Origin: Pseudomonas syringae KCTC 12500
Lineage (GTDB): Bacteria > Pseudomonadota > Gammaproteobacteria > Pseudomonadales > Pseudomonadaceae
DNA length: 64,000 nucleotides
Direction of reading: 5' to 3'
NCBI RefSeq assembly: GCF_000507185.2
Contig: NZ_AYTM02000002.1
Span: forward strand, 1,883,501-1,947,500
The notes under the pieces are model-generated. The model ran no database searches. It was not told the origin of the DNA and saw only the letters and a list, made by a program, of their open reading frames with translations. Shown piece by piece: positions 26,695 through 35,455 of this stretch (positions are counted from its first letter, which is position 1; each line of letters opens with the position of its first letter). Both the position numbers and the translations under genes were made by a program.

Positions 26695-27824
26695 TGCGCC
26701 ACCTGAGCCTGAACAGTGCTCACCGAGCGCGCGGCACGACGCCTTACCCACCACAGATAAACGCCGCTGCCGAGCACGATGATGGTCAGCACGTCCAGCA
26801 CGGCCCAGAGAATCTTCATAGGCATGCCGCCGTAATCACCGAAATGCAGAGGTTGCGACATGCCCAGTGCGTCCATGTACCAGGGACGTTCGACCACGGC
26901 GGTGACTTGCAGGGTCCGGGCGTCGATCAGCACCGGGGTGGCGAGGTGCGCAGTCAGGTGCGTATTGCCTTTGAGGAACACCGCGTAATGATGCTCGCTG
27001 GAGAAGCGCGTGCCGGGGAAGGCAATGAAATCGGCCTGCATGCCGGGCGCAGCGGATTCGGCAATCTCCAGCAATCGTGTCGCCGGGGCGCGCTGGCTCA
27101 ATGGCGGCGCGTCTTTGTAAGGAGCGATCATGGTGGCCAGCTCGTCATTGCGCCAGGAGGCAATCAGCAGATCGGCACAGGCGCTGATCACCCCGGTCAC
27201 GCCGACCACCAGCGCCCAGGTCAGTGTCACTACGCCGATCAGGTTGTGCAGGTCCAGCCAACGCGTACGCCTGGATTTATTGACCCGCACCTGGCCGAAC
27301 TCCAGCTTGCGCATGAACGGCGCATACAACACGGTCCCGGAAACGATCGCCACCACAAACAGCAAGCCCATGAACGCCAGCAACAGTTTGCCGGGCAGGT
27401 TGGCGTACAGGTCTACATGCAGACGCAGCATGACCATCATGAAGCCGCCGTTGGCAGAAGGCATCTCCAGTGCCTCACCGGTGCGCGCATCGAGGGCGAA
27501 GGTGTGCGACGAGTTGGGCTCGGTGCCGGCGGTTGCAGCGGTGATTGCCATTACGCCATTGGGGTCTTCGTCGTCCCAGCCAAAATACTGCATCACCTCG
27601 CCGGGGCGATGCGCTTCGGCAGCCCTGGCCAGTTGCTCCAGGTCCAGGCGTGGCGTATCGGCAGGCATCTCTTTGTAATGCGGAGCGTCGCCGAGCAGAT
27701 GATCGATTTCATGATGAAAGATCAGCGGCAGGCCGGTGACAGCCAGCATCAACAGGAACAGGGTGCAAATCAGGCTGCTCCAGGTATGCACGATGGACCA
27801 GCGGCGCACGGTTTGGCTTTTCAT
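26691..27824 (-). CDS. PepSY-associated TM helix protein
   Basis: 377 residues, about four transmembrane helices: LICTLFLLMLAVTGLPLIF near 20-38, LLLAFMGLLFVVAIVSGTVLY mid-protein, LIGVVTLTWALVVGVTGVIS, and IIVLGSGVYLWW near the C terminus. Conserved histidines lie at HTW, HHEID, HVDLYAN and LHNLIG. This is the PiuB/FoxB-like family of inner-membrane proteins linked to siderophore use, where some members reduce ferric siderophores using haem. It lies downstream of an ECF sigma/FecR pair, which supports an iron role. No TonB receptor lies between them. Confidence 0.85.
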   Translation of the reverse strand: MKSQTVRRWSIVHTWSSLICTLFLLMLAVTGLPLIFHHEIDHLLGDAPHYKEMPADTPRLDLEQLARAAEAHRPGEVMQYFGWDDEDPNGVMAITAATAGTEPNSSHTFALDARTGEALEMPSANGGFMMVMLRLHVDLYANLPGKLLLAFMGLLFVVAIVSGTVLYAPFMRKLEFGQVRVNKSRRTRWLDLHNLIGVVTLTWALVVGVTGVISACADLLIASWRNDELATMIAPYKDAPPLSQRAPATRLLEIAESAAPGMQADFIAFPGTRFSSEHHYAVFLKGNTHLTAHLATPVLIDARTLQVTAVVERPWYMDALGMSQPLHFGDYGGMPMKILWAVLDVLTIIVLGSGVYLWWVRRRAARSVSTVQAQVAQ

Positions 27825-27945
27825 GGTTTATCCACAGACGAAGAGACGCAGCGCTGAGCGCGTCCCCGAAATGACTTGTAAGACTAAGCCGCTCGAAACC
27901 GAAAAAGTGTCAGGGCGATACGCTGTCTGCATGAACAGGTATGTT

Positions 27946-28929
27946 TCAGAGTTTTGCCGGAGGATTACCGGGCTGTTGATCCCTGGGCAGCACGGACACC
28001 CACCACGCTGTGTGTTGTTCTATCTGCACAGGCAAGGTCGGCAGCAGCGCCGTGAGCGCCAGGTCTGTGTCATTCAACGGGAAGGTGCCGGTCACCCGCA
28101 GATCAGCCACCTTCGGATCGACGCCCAGATGTCCTGTCCGGTAGCGCCCCAGTTCAGCGAGCATGTCCGCCAGCCGCGCGTTGTCCACCACCAGCATGCC
28201 GTGCGTCCAGGCATCGGCGCCGGAAGGCATGCCAAGCAACGGGCCAAGTCCGTTGCGGCTCAGCAGCACCTGTTGGCCTTCGCGCAGAACCTGTTCACCG
28301 GGAGCATTGCGCGGGTGGGCGACAACCGCCGATTGCAACACGCTGAGCAGGGTTCCATCAGACTCACGCCGGACCAGAAAACGCGTTCCCAGGGCGCGCA
28401 TCTTTCCATCCGCCGTCTCGACGATGAAGGGCCGCGGGTCGTCATGATCGCCGGTCTGCACCAGTATTTCACCGTCCTGCAGAATGACCCGACGTTGCTG
28501 CGCATCGAAGCGCACATCGATTGCGCTGTGGGTGTTCAGACGAATCAGGGTGTTGTCCGCCAGACGCACGTCGCGCTGTTCACCGGTGGCAGTGCGCTGG
28601 TCGGCAAGCCAGTAATCTATCGGTAGATAGCGGTCGCCGACGAACAATGCCAGGCCCAAGGCCATGAACACTCCGGCCAGACCGCCACCGAGCTTGCGCA
28701 AACTGTGTCGCAGGGCACCCGGTGACTGTTGCAACGCCTTGCGTGCCGGACCTGCGGGCAAAGCAAAGCGCTGATTGACCATGCCCAACTGGCTCCAGGC
28801 CCGGGCATGCTCTTCGTCGGCGGCCAGCCAGCGCGCCAGCTCGGCGTCATTGCCGCCGTTGCTGTCCATGGTCAACTGCCACTCGATGGCCGCATCGAGC
28901 ACACGGGCAGAGACCGGTCTGGTGTTCAC
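27946..28929 (-). CDS. FecR-family anti-sigma factor / sensor
   Basis: 327 residues. The N-terminal cytoplasmic DUF4880-like domain (AAIEWQLTMDSNGG, FARWLAADEEHARAW pattern, residues 10-50) binds the sigma factor. A single membrane helix (LAGVFMALGLALFVGD) lies near residues 83-98. The periplasmic FecR domain follows (TATGEQRDVRLADNTLIRLN, GEILVQTG, ALGTRFLVRR), and a C-terminal STN-like region receives the receptor signal. The start overlaps the sigma-factor stop by four bases. It would normally relay siderophore binding at a TonB receptor, but none is encoded next to it. Confidence 0.9.
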   Translation of the reverse strand: MNTRPVSARVLDAAIEWQLTMDSNGGNDAELARWLAADEEHARAWSQLGMVNQRFALPAGPARKALQQSPGALRHSLRKLGGGLAGVFMALGLALFVGDRYLPIDYWLADQRTATGEQRDVRLADNTLIRLNTHSAIDVRFDAQQRRVILQDGEILVQTGDHDDPRPFIVETADGKMRALGTRFLVRRESDGTLLSVLQSAVVAHPRNAPGEQVLREGQQVLLSRNGLGPLLGMPSGADAWTHGMLVVDNARLADMLAELGRYRTGHLGVDPKVADLRVTGTFPLNDTDLALTALLPTLPVQIEQHTAWWVSVLPRDQQPGNPPAKL

Positions 28930-29444
28930 GTCGGCTCACCGTAGAGCGCCACGTAGCACTGCCGCATGGCCTGAGCCAGGTACTGCCTGACGCGCGAGAC
29001 CGAAACGCCCAGCTTCTCGGCAATCTCGGCGTGACTCATGCCGTCGAGGCGACTGTACAGAAAGGCCGCCCGCGCCTTGCTGGACAGCGTGCCGAGCATG
29101 CGGTCGATGGCCTTGAGGTCTTCCAGAATAAGAATCTGCTTTTCCGGAGAGGGCTGCTCGGCCTCAGGCACCAGCATCAGTTCCCCGAGATAGGCCTGCT
29201 CCAGCGCAGCGCGCCTGAAGTGATCGAACATCAACCCTTTGGCGACGGTTGCCAGGAAAGCACGCGGCTCTCTGGGCGCAAGCAATTCATGGCGCCCCAG
29301 CAAACGCAAGAACGTGTCCTGACTCAAATCCTGAGCACGTTGCGGGCAGGCGACATTGCGTCTGAGCCAGGCCAGCAGCCAGCCGCGATGATCGCGATAC
29401 AGCGCACCAACGATCTCGCTATGAGTGCTTGGGACTGACGACAC
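28926..29444 (-). CDS. FecI-like ECF sigma factor
   Basis: 172 residues. Region 2 (LYRDHRGWLLAWLRRNVACP, AQDLSQDTFLRLL) and region 4 (LGTLSSKARAAFLYSRLDGMSHAEIAEKLGVSVSRVRQYL) are complete and typical of iron-starvation sigma factors. It is followed by a coupled fecR gene. A Fur-type site would be expected upstream (29445-29520); AGAGAATCATTCGCGATT near 29473-29490 has the AT-rich GAATCATT look but is not a clear match. The likely target operon, a TonB siderophore receptor, is not in the window. Confidence 0.9.
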   Translation of the reverse strand: MSSVPSTHSEIVGALYRDHRGWLLAWLRRNVACPQRAQDLSQDTFLRLLGRHELLAPREPRAFLATVAKGLMFDHFRRAALEQAYLGELMLVPEAEQPSPEKQILILEDLKAIDRMLGTLSSKARAAFLYSRLDGMSHAEIAEKLGVSVSRVRQYLAQAMRQCYVALYGEPT

Positions 29445-29544
29445 GAATGGCCTCGATGAGAAAGTTCTAACTAAAGAGAATCATTCGCGATTGTGGCAGA
29501 GCGGAGGGGTAGTGGCAATTCGCGTCTGTCGGGAGGAGGGTCTG

Positions 29545-29692
29545 AATCGAGTCGGCGCTCGTAACTATGCTCCGCGCCCATTGCGACGCGGAGCGTAGGA
29601 AAATGCATTGCTGGAGCGTGAGGAACGAGAATCTCGTAACTATCGTGCCAATGCTCCAGTGTGAAATACATTCCACGCTGGAGCATGCACAA
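29545..29692. repeat. REP-type repeat cluster
   Basis: Inverted units of the local palindrome family lie between the ECF sigma gene and betA: ATGCTCCGCGCCCATTGCGACGCGGAGCGT and CAATGCTCCAGTGTG...CACGCTGGAGCATGC. TGGAGCGTGAGGAACGAGAA is a spacer also seen near 33.96 kb. No protein-coding signal is visible. Confidence 0.75.
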
Positions 29693-29696
29693 TCAA

Positions 29697-29717
29697 AGGC
29701 GTCCCGGAAGGACGCCT
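29697..29717 (-). terminator. Probable terminator of betIBA
   Basis: AGGCGTCC/GGACGCCT form an eight-pair stem with a five-base loop, lying 11 bases beyond the betA stop. Read on the minus strand it is followed by TTGATTG, a short T-containing tail, so termination may be partial. Confidence 0.65.
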
Positions 29718-29727
29718 GGGCGTTAGA

Positions 29728-31434
29728 TCAGGCCTGGTGGCTGATCTCGCGCAGCGGCTTGCCGCGTGCCGGCTTGTCGCCTGCTACGAAGTAGTCGGCC
29801 GTGCTGCGTGGCAGAGGCTGGCGACCACGAATCTTGTCGGCGATTTTCTCGGCGATCATGATCGTCGGTGCATTCAGGTTACCGGTGGTGATGATCGGCA
29901 TGATCGAGGCATCGACCACACGCAGGCTTTGCAGGCCATGCACGCGACCCTGTCCATCGACAACCGCCATCTCGTCGGTGCCCATCTTGCACGAGCAGGA
30001 CGGGTGATAAGCCGTTTCGGCATGCTCACGCACGAACTGATCCAGCGCCTCGTCGGACTGCACGTCGATGCCGGGGCTGATTTCGCGGCCACGGTACGGG
30101 TCCAGTGCCGGTTGCTGCATGATCTCGCGAGTCAGGCGGATGCCGTCGCGGAACTCCTGCCAGTCCTGCTCGCTGGCCATGTAGTTGAACAGGATGCTCG
30201 GGTACTCGCGCGGGTCTTTGGATTTGACCTGCACACGACCACGGCTCGGCGAACGCATGGAGCCGACGTGAGCCTGGAAACCGTGTTCCTGAACGCCCTT
30301 GGTGCCGTTGTAGTTAATCGCGACCGGCAGGAAGTGGTACTGAATGTTCGGCCATTCGAACGCTTCACTGGAGCGAATGAAACCACCGGCTTCAAACTGG
30401 TTGCTCGCACCGATACCTGTACCGAGGAACATCCACTCGGCACCGATAGCAGGCTGGTTCCACCACTTCAGCGAAGGATACAGCGACACCGGCTGGGTGC
30501 AGGCGTACTGCAGGTACATCTCCAGGTGATCCTGAAGGTTCTGGCCAACGCCCGGCAGGTCATGAACCACCGGAATATCCAGCTTGTTCAGCACTTCGGC
30601 CGGGCCGACGCCGGAACGCTGGAGAATCTGTGGCGAAGCGATTGCGCCGCCACACAGCAGCACTTCCTTGCGGGCACGGGCCTGGATGCGCGTGTCGCTG
30701 TCGCCCACCAGGTACGCCACGCCGACGGCACGCTTGCCTTCGAACAGGATGCGATCGGTCAGCGCGTGAGTGACGATAGTCAGGGTCGAGCGCTTCTTGG
30801 CCTCGTCCAGATAACCACGGGCGGTACTGGCGCGACGGCCATTAGGCGTCACGGTGCGGTCCATTGGACCAAAACCTTCCTGCTGGTAACCGTTGAGGTC
30901 GTCAGTGCGCGGGAAACCGGCTTGTACGCCTGCCTCGACCATCGCGTGGAACAGCGGATTGTTGCCCGCCTTGGGTGTGGCCACGCTGACCGGACCTTCA
31001 CCACCGTGGTAGTCATTCGGGCCGATGTCGCGGGTTTCCGCCTTGCGGAAGTACGGCAGGCAATCGAGGTAGCTCCAGTCTTCGAGACCCGGCTCCTTGG
31101 CCCAGCCATCGTAGTCCATCGCGTTGCCGCGGATATAGCACATGCCGTTGATCAGCGATGAGCCGCCCAGGCCTTTACCACGACCGCATTCCATCCGGCG
31201 GTTGTTCATGTGCGGCTCTGGCTCGGTCTCGTAGGCCCAGTTGTAGCGACGGCCCTGCAGCGGGAATGCCAGGGCGGCAGGCATCTGGGTACGGAAATCC
31301 AGACGGTAGTCTGGACCACCGGCTTCGAGCAGCAGAACAGTGACGCCTGCGTCTTCGGTGAGACGGGCTGCCAGGGTGTTACCGGCCGAGCCGGCACCAA
31401 TGATGATGTAGTCGTATTCGGATTGAGTTGTCAT
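29728..31434 (-). CDS. betA: Choline dehydrogenase
   Basis: A membrane-associated GMC oxidoreductase, 568 residues, oxidising choline to betaine aldehyde and on to betaine. FAD-binding [17 protein letters not shown] is near residues 9-25. GMC signature 1 is around [20 protein letters not shown], and the active-site His lies in [13 protein letters not shown]. The C terminus [17 protein letters not shown] is standard BetA. It is the last gene of betIBA, 140 bases after betB. GAGGGAGCCTCT precedes the ATG. Confidence 0.95.
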   Translation of the reverse strand: MTTQSEYDYIIIGAGSAGNTLAARLTEDAGVTVLLLEAGGPDYRLDFRTQMPAALAFPLQGRRYNWAYETEPEPHMNNRRMECGRGKGLGGSSLINGMCYIRGNAMDYDGWAKEPGLEDWSYLDCLPYFRKAETRDIGPNDYHGGEGPVSVATPKAGNNPLFHAMVEAGVQAGFPRTDDLNGYQQEGFGPMDRTVTPNGRRASTARGYLDEAKKRSTLTIVTHALTDRILFEGKRAVGVAYLVGDSDTRIQARARKEVLLCGGAIASPQILQRSGVGPAEVLNKLDIPVVHDLPGVGQNLQDHLEMYLQYACTQPVSLYPSLKWWNQPAIGAEWMFLGTGIGASNQFEAGGFIRSSEAFEWPNIQYHFLPVAINYNGTKGVQEHGFQAHVGSMRSPSRGRVQVKSKDPREYPSILFNYMASEQDWQEFRDGIRLTREIMQQPALDPYRGREISPGIDVQSDEALDQFVREHAETAYHPSCSCKMGTDEMAVVDGQGRVHGLQSLRVVDASIMPIITTGNLNAPTIMIAEKIADKIRGRQPLPRSTADYFVAGDKPARGKPLREISHQA

Positions 31435-31514
31435 AGAGGCTCCCTCATAGAGCTGCGAGTTTCAAGCCTTGGCCGCAAGCAGAAGCAGCCAGGCGATACT
31501 CGTGAAAATGGGGT

Positions 31515-31556
31515 GCGGCAGGCAGCTTTTGAGTGCGTCTGCTTGAGGCCTGCCGC
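31515..31556 (-). promoter_or_regulatory. Inverted repeat between betB and betA
   Basis: GCGGCAGGC (31515-31523) and GCCTGCCGC (31548-31556) can form a nine-pair stem with a 24-base loop in the betB-betA spacer. It lacks a T run, so it is more likely an mRNA processing or stabilising structure than a terminator. It could set different levels of BetB and BetA from one transcript (inference). Confidence 0.4.
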
Positions 31557-31574
31557 GTGCCACTGAAAACGTGT

Positions 31575-33047
31575 TTAGAAAACCGAGGCGTAATCGCCCA
31601 GCTCGATCTGTACCGACTTGATGCGCGTGTACTGGGCCAGCGAGCTGATGCCGTTCTCACGACCAACGCCCGACTGTTTGTAACCGCCGACCGGCATTTG
31701 TGCCGCCGACTCGCCCCAGGCGTTGATCCAGCAGATACCGGCTTCCAGCAGATGAATCACGCGGTGGGCGCGGTTCAGGTCGCGGGTCACGATGCCAGCG
31801 GCCAGACCGAAGTCGGTGTCGTTGGCGCGGCGCACCACTTCATCTTCGGTGTCGTAACCGAGGATGCTCATCACCGGGCCGAAGATTTCTTCACGCACGA
31901 TGGTCATCTCGTCGGTGCAGTCGGTGAACACGGTCGGCGCAACGAACGCGCCCTTGTCGAACACACCGCCAGTCAGGCGATCGCCGCCGCACAACAGACG
32001 TGCGCCCTGCTCTTTGCCCTTGGCGATATAGCCCAGCACGCTTTCCATGTGCTCGAAGCTGACCAGCGGGCCGAAATTGATGTTTTCGTCTTCCGGGTTG
32101 CCAGCGCGGATGCGCTTCACACGCTCGAGGATTTTCGCTTCGAACTCGGCCTTCAGGGCGTTCGGCACGAACACGCGGGTGCCGTTGGTGCAGACCTGGC
32201 CGGAACTGTAGAAGTTGGCCATCATCGCGATGTCAGCGGCGCGGTCCAGATCGGCGTCATCAAACACGATCAGCGGTGACTTGCCGCCCAGCTCCATGGT
32301 CACTTCCTTGAGCGACGAGCTCGAGGCGCTGGCCATGACTTTCTTGCCGGTGTCGGTGCCGCCGGTGAAGGAGACTTTCTCGATGCGCGGGTGCTCGGTG
32401 ATCCAGGTGCCGACTTCACGGCCGCTGCCGGTCAGCACGTTGAATACGCCGTTCGGTACGCCTGCTTCGGTGTAGATTTCTGCCAGCTTCAGGGTGGTCA
32501 GCGAAGTGACTTCACTCGGCTTGAAGATCATCGCATTGCCTGCCGCCAGTGCCGGGGCGGATTTCCACAGTGCGATCTGGATCGGGTAGTTCCAGGCGCC
32601 GATACCGGCTACCACACCCAGCGGCTCGCGACGGGTGTACACGAAGGAAGAATCGCGCAACGGGATCTGCTCGCCTTCGATGGCGGGCACCAGACCTGCG
32701 TAGTATTCCAGCACGTCGGCGCCGGTCACGATATCCACGTAGCGGGTTTCGGAGATGGCCTTGCCGGTGTCCAGCGTTTCCAGAGCAGCCAGTTCATCGT
32801 TGCGCTCACGCAGGATGTCGACGGCACGGCGCAGGATGCGCGAACGCTCGACCGCAGTCATGGCGGCCCAGATTTTCTGACCCTTTTCGGCCGCGACGAC
32901 GGCGCGCTCGACATCGTCCTTGCCTGCACGCTGGATCTGCGCCAGGACTTCGCCGTTCGCCGGATTGATGGCGTCGAAAGTTTCAGGGTTGCTGGCATCG
33001 ACATAACCGCCATCGATGTAGAGTTTCTGCAGTTCAAAACGGGCCAT
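31575..33047 (-). CDS. betB: Betaine aldehyde dehydrogenase
   Basis: 490 residues, the length of P. aeruginosa BetB. It oxidises betaine aldehyde to glycine betaine with NAD(P)+. The N-terminal YIDGGYVDA, the catalytic Glu in [10 protein letters not shown], the catalytic Cys in [14 protein letters not shown], and the C-terminal [13 protein letters not shown] are all present. It lies between betI and betA; detoxifying betaine aldehyde is essential during growth on choline. Confidence 0.96.
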   Translation of the reverse strand: MARFELQKLYIDGGYVDASNPETFDAINPANGEVLAQIQRAGKDDVERAVVAAEKGQKIWAAMTAVERSRILRRAVDILRERNDELAALETLDTGKAISETRYVDIVTGADVLEYYAGLVPAIEGEQIPLRDSSFVYTRREPLGVVAGIGAWNYPIQIALWKSAPALAAGNAMIFKPSEVTSLTTLKLAEIYTEAGVPNGVFNVLTGSGREVGTWITEHPRIEKVSFTGGTDTGKKVMASASSSSLKEVTMELGGKSPLIVFDDADLDRAADIAMMANFYSSGQVCTNGTRVFVPNALKAEFEAKILERVKRIRAGNPEDENINFGPLVSFEHMESVLGYIAKGKEQGARLLCGGDRLTGGVFDKGAFVAPTVFTDCTDEMTIVREEIFGPVMSILGYDTEDEVVRRANDTDFGLAAGIVTRDLNRAHRVIHLLEAGICWINAWGESAAQMPVGGYKQSGVGRENGISSLAQYTRIKSVQIELGDYASVF

Positions 33048-33148
33048 AAAGTCCTCGCAAATTCAGTGGGGGACGATGACTGTTTTCAGTGTGCCGGGGT
33101 GGTTCGGCACGGGCTTATACAGTCGTTCGGTGAGGCGCTTCGAAAGCG

Positions 33149-33742
33149 TCAGCTCGCCGATTTCGCCAATTGAAAGTCCATGTACTCGTAAGCGATCCGT
33201 TGCGCTTGCTCGGTGTCGAATGCATCGCCTGACAGCGCGCCTCTCAGCCACAACCCGTCTATCAGGGCTGCCAGCCCGCGGGCGGCGCTGCGTGCCTGTT
33301 CCAGTGGCAAGGTGCGGCGGAACTGACAGCACAGGTTCGAATACAAACGGTGGTCGTTGATACGCTGCAATCGGTGCAGCGAAGGGTGATGCATGCTGGT
33401 CGCCCAGAAGGCCAGCCAGGTTTTCATGGCCGGGCCGCTGACCTGACTGGCGTCGAAGTTGCCTTCGATGATCACTTGCAGGTGAGCCCTGGGGCTGTCT
33501 TCGGTCAGCGCCTGACGGCGTTCGCGGACGTTCTGGATCAAGGCGTTCATCAGATGCCGCATCGTGGCGGCGATCAGGCCGTTCTTGTCCTGAAAATAAT
33601 GACTGATGATGCCGTTTGATACGCCTGCCAGTCGCGCGATCAGCGCAATGCTGGCATCGCCCATACCGACCTGATCGACCGCAGTCAGCGTGGCCTGGAT
33701 CAACTGTTGGCGGCGGATGGGTTGCATTCCGACCTTGGGCAT
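33149..33742 (-). CDS. betI: Choline-responsive repressor BetI
   Basis: A TetR-family repressor of 197 residues. The N-terminal helix-turn-helix is at about residues 10-60 ([38 protein letters not shown]). The ligand domain contains [12 protein letters not shown], which is characteristic of BetI. It is first in betIBA, with CGGGAGAACC before the ATG, and its probable operator lies about 65-95 bases upstream. BetI is released from DNA by choline in characterised systems. Confidence 0.95.
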   Translation of the reverse strand: MPKVGMQPIRRQQLIQATLTAVDQVGMGDASIALIARLAGVSNGIISHYFQDKNGLIAATMRHLMNALIQNVRERRQALTEDSPRAHLQVIIEGNFDASQVSGPAMKTWLAFWATSMHHPSLHRLQRINDHRLYSNLCCQFRRTLPLEQARSAARGLAALIDGLWLRGALSGDAFDTEQAQRIAYEYMDFQLAKSAS

Positions 33743-33805
33743 TGGCGCGGTTCTCCCGGGTGTCTGCAGTGATCGTTGTAACGAAAAGACGAGACCAGTC
33801 TAAAG

Positions 33806-33837
33806 ATTTTTTATTGAACGATCAATCAATAAAAAAT
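33806..33837. promoter_or_regulatory. BetI operator, AT-rich palindrome
   Basis: ATTTTTTATTGA (33806-33817) and TCAATAAAAAAT (33826-33837) form a perfect 12-base inverted repeat around ACGATCAA. On the minus strand the core reads ATTGATTGATCGTTCAAT, close to the BetI site I recall from the E. coli bet promoter (ATTGATTGGACGTTCAAT). It lies 64 bases upstream of betI in an otherwise GC-rich stretch. Confidence 0.75.
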
Positions 33838-33916
33838 CCGTGCCCAGTTTTAGCGGCAAGCGACACGTTGAAAAGCGCCTGAATGCGGGTGTGCTGGAGG
33901 ATGCGTCAAGGCGCAT

Positions 33917-34050
33917 ATGTGTGACGCGGAGCGTCACGACAGGCATTGCCACGCTGGAGCGTGAGGAGCGATGACCTCAACTATCGTGCTCTTCAACTAT
34001 CGTGCGACGCTGCGCGTCGCATGCCGTTCTGGACGCTCTGCGTCCGGTCT
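33917..34050. repeat. REP-type repeat cluster
   Basis: Four local palindromes, GTGACGCGGAGCGTCAC, CCACGCTGGAGCGTGAGGAG, GTGCGACGCTGCGCGTCGCA and GGACGCTCTGCGTCC, fill the space between the bet promoter and the 3' end of the DUF3482 gene. The AACTATCGTGC spacer is itself duplicated (33979 and 33994). Confidence 0.75.
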
Positions 34051-34066
34051 TCAGCGCCGGAACAGT

Positions 34067-35455
34067 TCAATCCTGCAAAACCACAGCCGCCAGCTCATCA
34101 ATCGCTTCCTGCCGCTCAGCCTGATTCGGTTTGGGCTGCGGGTTGAGTGTCGACCACTGCGGGTGGGCGCGGGCGCGTGACAAGGGCTCGGGGATTTTGC
34201 CTTTGCGCCAGGTCTTGTCCTGCGGCGTGGTCAGTTCGATGCTGTGCAGGGCAGCGTGGCCCCTGACACCCAGCGCCAGCAGCAAGTGGCGCTGACGCAG
34301 GGCGAGCAGGCGCAGTACCGCATCGTCGACGGTCAGTTCTCTGCGCCCCTTGAGCTTGCCGAGCAACCGGCCTCCGTAACTGCGCGCTGTGGATAACGCA
34401 CCACCGGCAATCGCCCCGACCAGCGCCGCCGCACCCAGCGTCACACCGCCGACCATCAGGTCGACACCTGCTCCAGCCGCCGCACCAGCCGCTACACCGC
34501 CGCCAACGCGCACGCCCATCAACTTCAGGGTTTCCGGGTTGAAAAGGTCATCGCCCCAACGGCCGTCCATCAACGGCAAATCGCTGCTGGACACGTCATC
34601 CTTGCGAAACGCATACAGCTTGAGCAGCGCCTCGACACATTGCTGCTCGCGCTGCCGAACCGCCTTGCGCAGCGCTTCCACCGCCTGCTGCTCCTGGTCG
34701 GCGGTGGTTTCGACACTGCGCCGGCAAGCTGCGCAATCAATCAGCAGTTCGGCGATCAGGCGAGCGGCGCTGTGGCGTTTGGCTGTGCGCTGTTTTTCCT
34801 GATCATCAATCAAACGTTCGAGCCGCGGCCGCGCGCTTTCCAGCAACAGTGCCAGGCTTTCATACAGACGACGGCCGCCGTCTTCCGGGGGCGCCACGCT
34901 GTCGAAACGCACCAGCGCATGCAGGCCCAACCGTGAAAGCGCTTCGCGCCACTCAGGCTCGCGGTGCTGCTGCGCACTGACGAAATTCAGCACCGGCAGC
35001 AGTGGCTTGCCGCAGCTTGCCAAAACCGCCAGCTCGTCACGGTATTTGGCCAGCACCGGCTCACGCGCATCGATCACATAAAGACCCGCGTCCGAGTCGA
35101 GCAACTGGCGCATGACCTTGGCCTCTTGCTCAAAACGCTGGCGTGCCTCGCTGCCCTCCAGAAAACGCGTCAGTCGCGCTGGTCCGTCCAGACGCTCGCC
35201 GGGACGGTCCAGGCGCTCCAGATAATCGAGCAGCGCGATAGCGTCCTCCAGGCCAGGCGTGTCGTACAGCTCGACCAGCGCCTCGCCGTCCACAGAAAGG
35301 CGTGCGCCCTCGACATGGCGAGTCGTGCTGGGGCGATGGGACACTTCGCCAAAGCTGACATCACCCGTCAGGGTACGCAGCAGCGAGGTCTTGCCAACGT
35401 TGGTATGACCGACCACCGCCAGCCTGATCGCACGAACGCTGTCTGCTTCAGTCAT
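34067..35455 (-). CDS. DUF3482-type GTP-binding protein
   Basis: 462 residues. An N-terminal Era/TrmE-like G domain has G1 GHTNVGKTSLL (residues 16-26), a switch Thr in PSTTRHVEG, and G3 YDTPGLED. A helical middle precedes a Gly/Ala-rich hydrophobic hairpin near 320-365 (GVAAGAAAGAGVDLMVGGVT) and the C-terminal DUF3482 region. The start overlaps the end of the DUF2868 gene by eight bases, so the two are one unit. The pair sits beside folA in Pseudomonas genomes. Cellular role unknown. Confidence 0.85.
   Translation of the reverse strand: MTEADSVRAIRLAVVGHTNVGKTSLLRTLTGDVSFGEVSHRPSTTRHVEGARLSVDGEALVELYDTPGLEDAIALLDYLERLDRPGERLDGPARLTRFLEGSEARQRFEQEAKVMRQLLDSDAGLYVIDAREPVLAKYRDELAVLASCGKPLLPVLNFVSAQQHREPEWREALSRLGLHALVRFDSVAPPEDGGRRLYESLALLLESARPRLERLIDDQEKQRTAKRHSAARLIAELLIDCAACRRSVETTADQEQQAVEALRKAVRQREQQCVEALLKLYAFRKDDVSSSDLPLMDGRWGDDLFNPETLKLMGVRVGGGVAAGAAAGAGVDLMVGGVTLGAAALVGAIAGGALSTARSYGGRLLGKLKGRRELTVDDAVLRLLALRQRHLLLALGVRGHAALHSIELTTPQDKTWRKGKIPEPLSRARAHPQWSTLNPQPKPNQAERQEAIDELAAVVLQD

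Noticed and set aside
28926..29444. Assignment of the sigma factor to a named iron system (FecI, PvdS, FpvI)
   Set aside because: Without a receptor gene or clear Fur box in the window a specific name cannot be supported.
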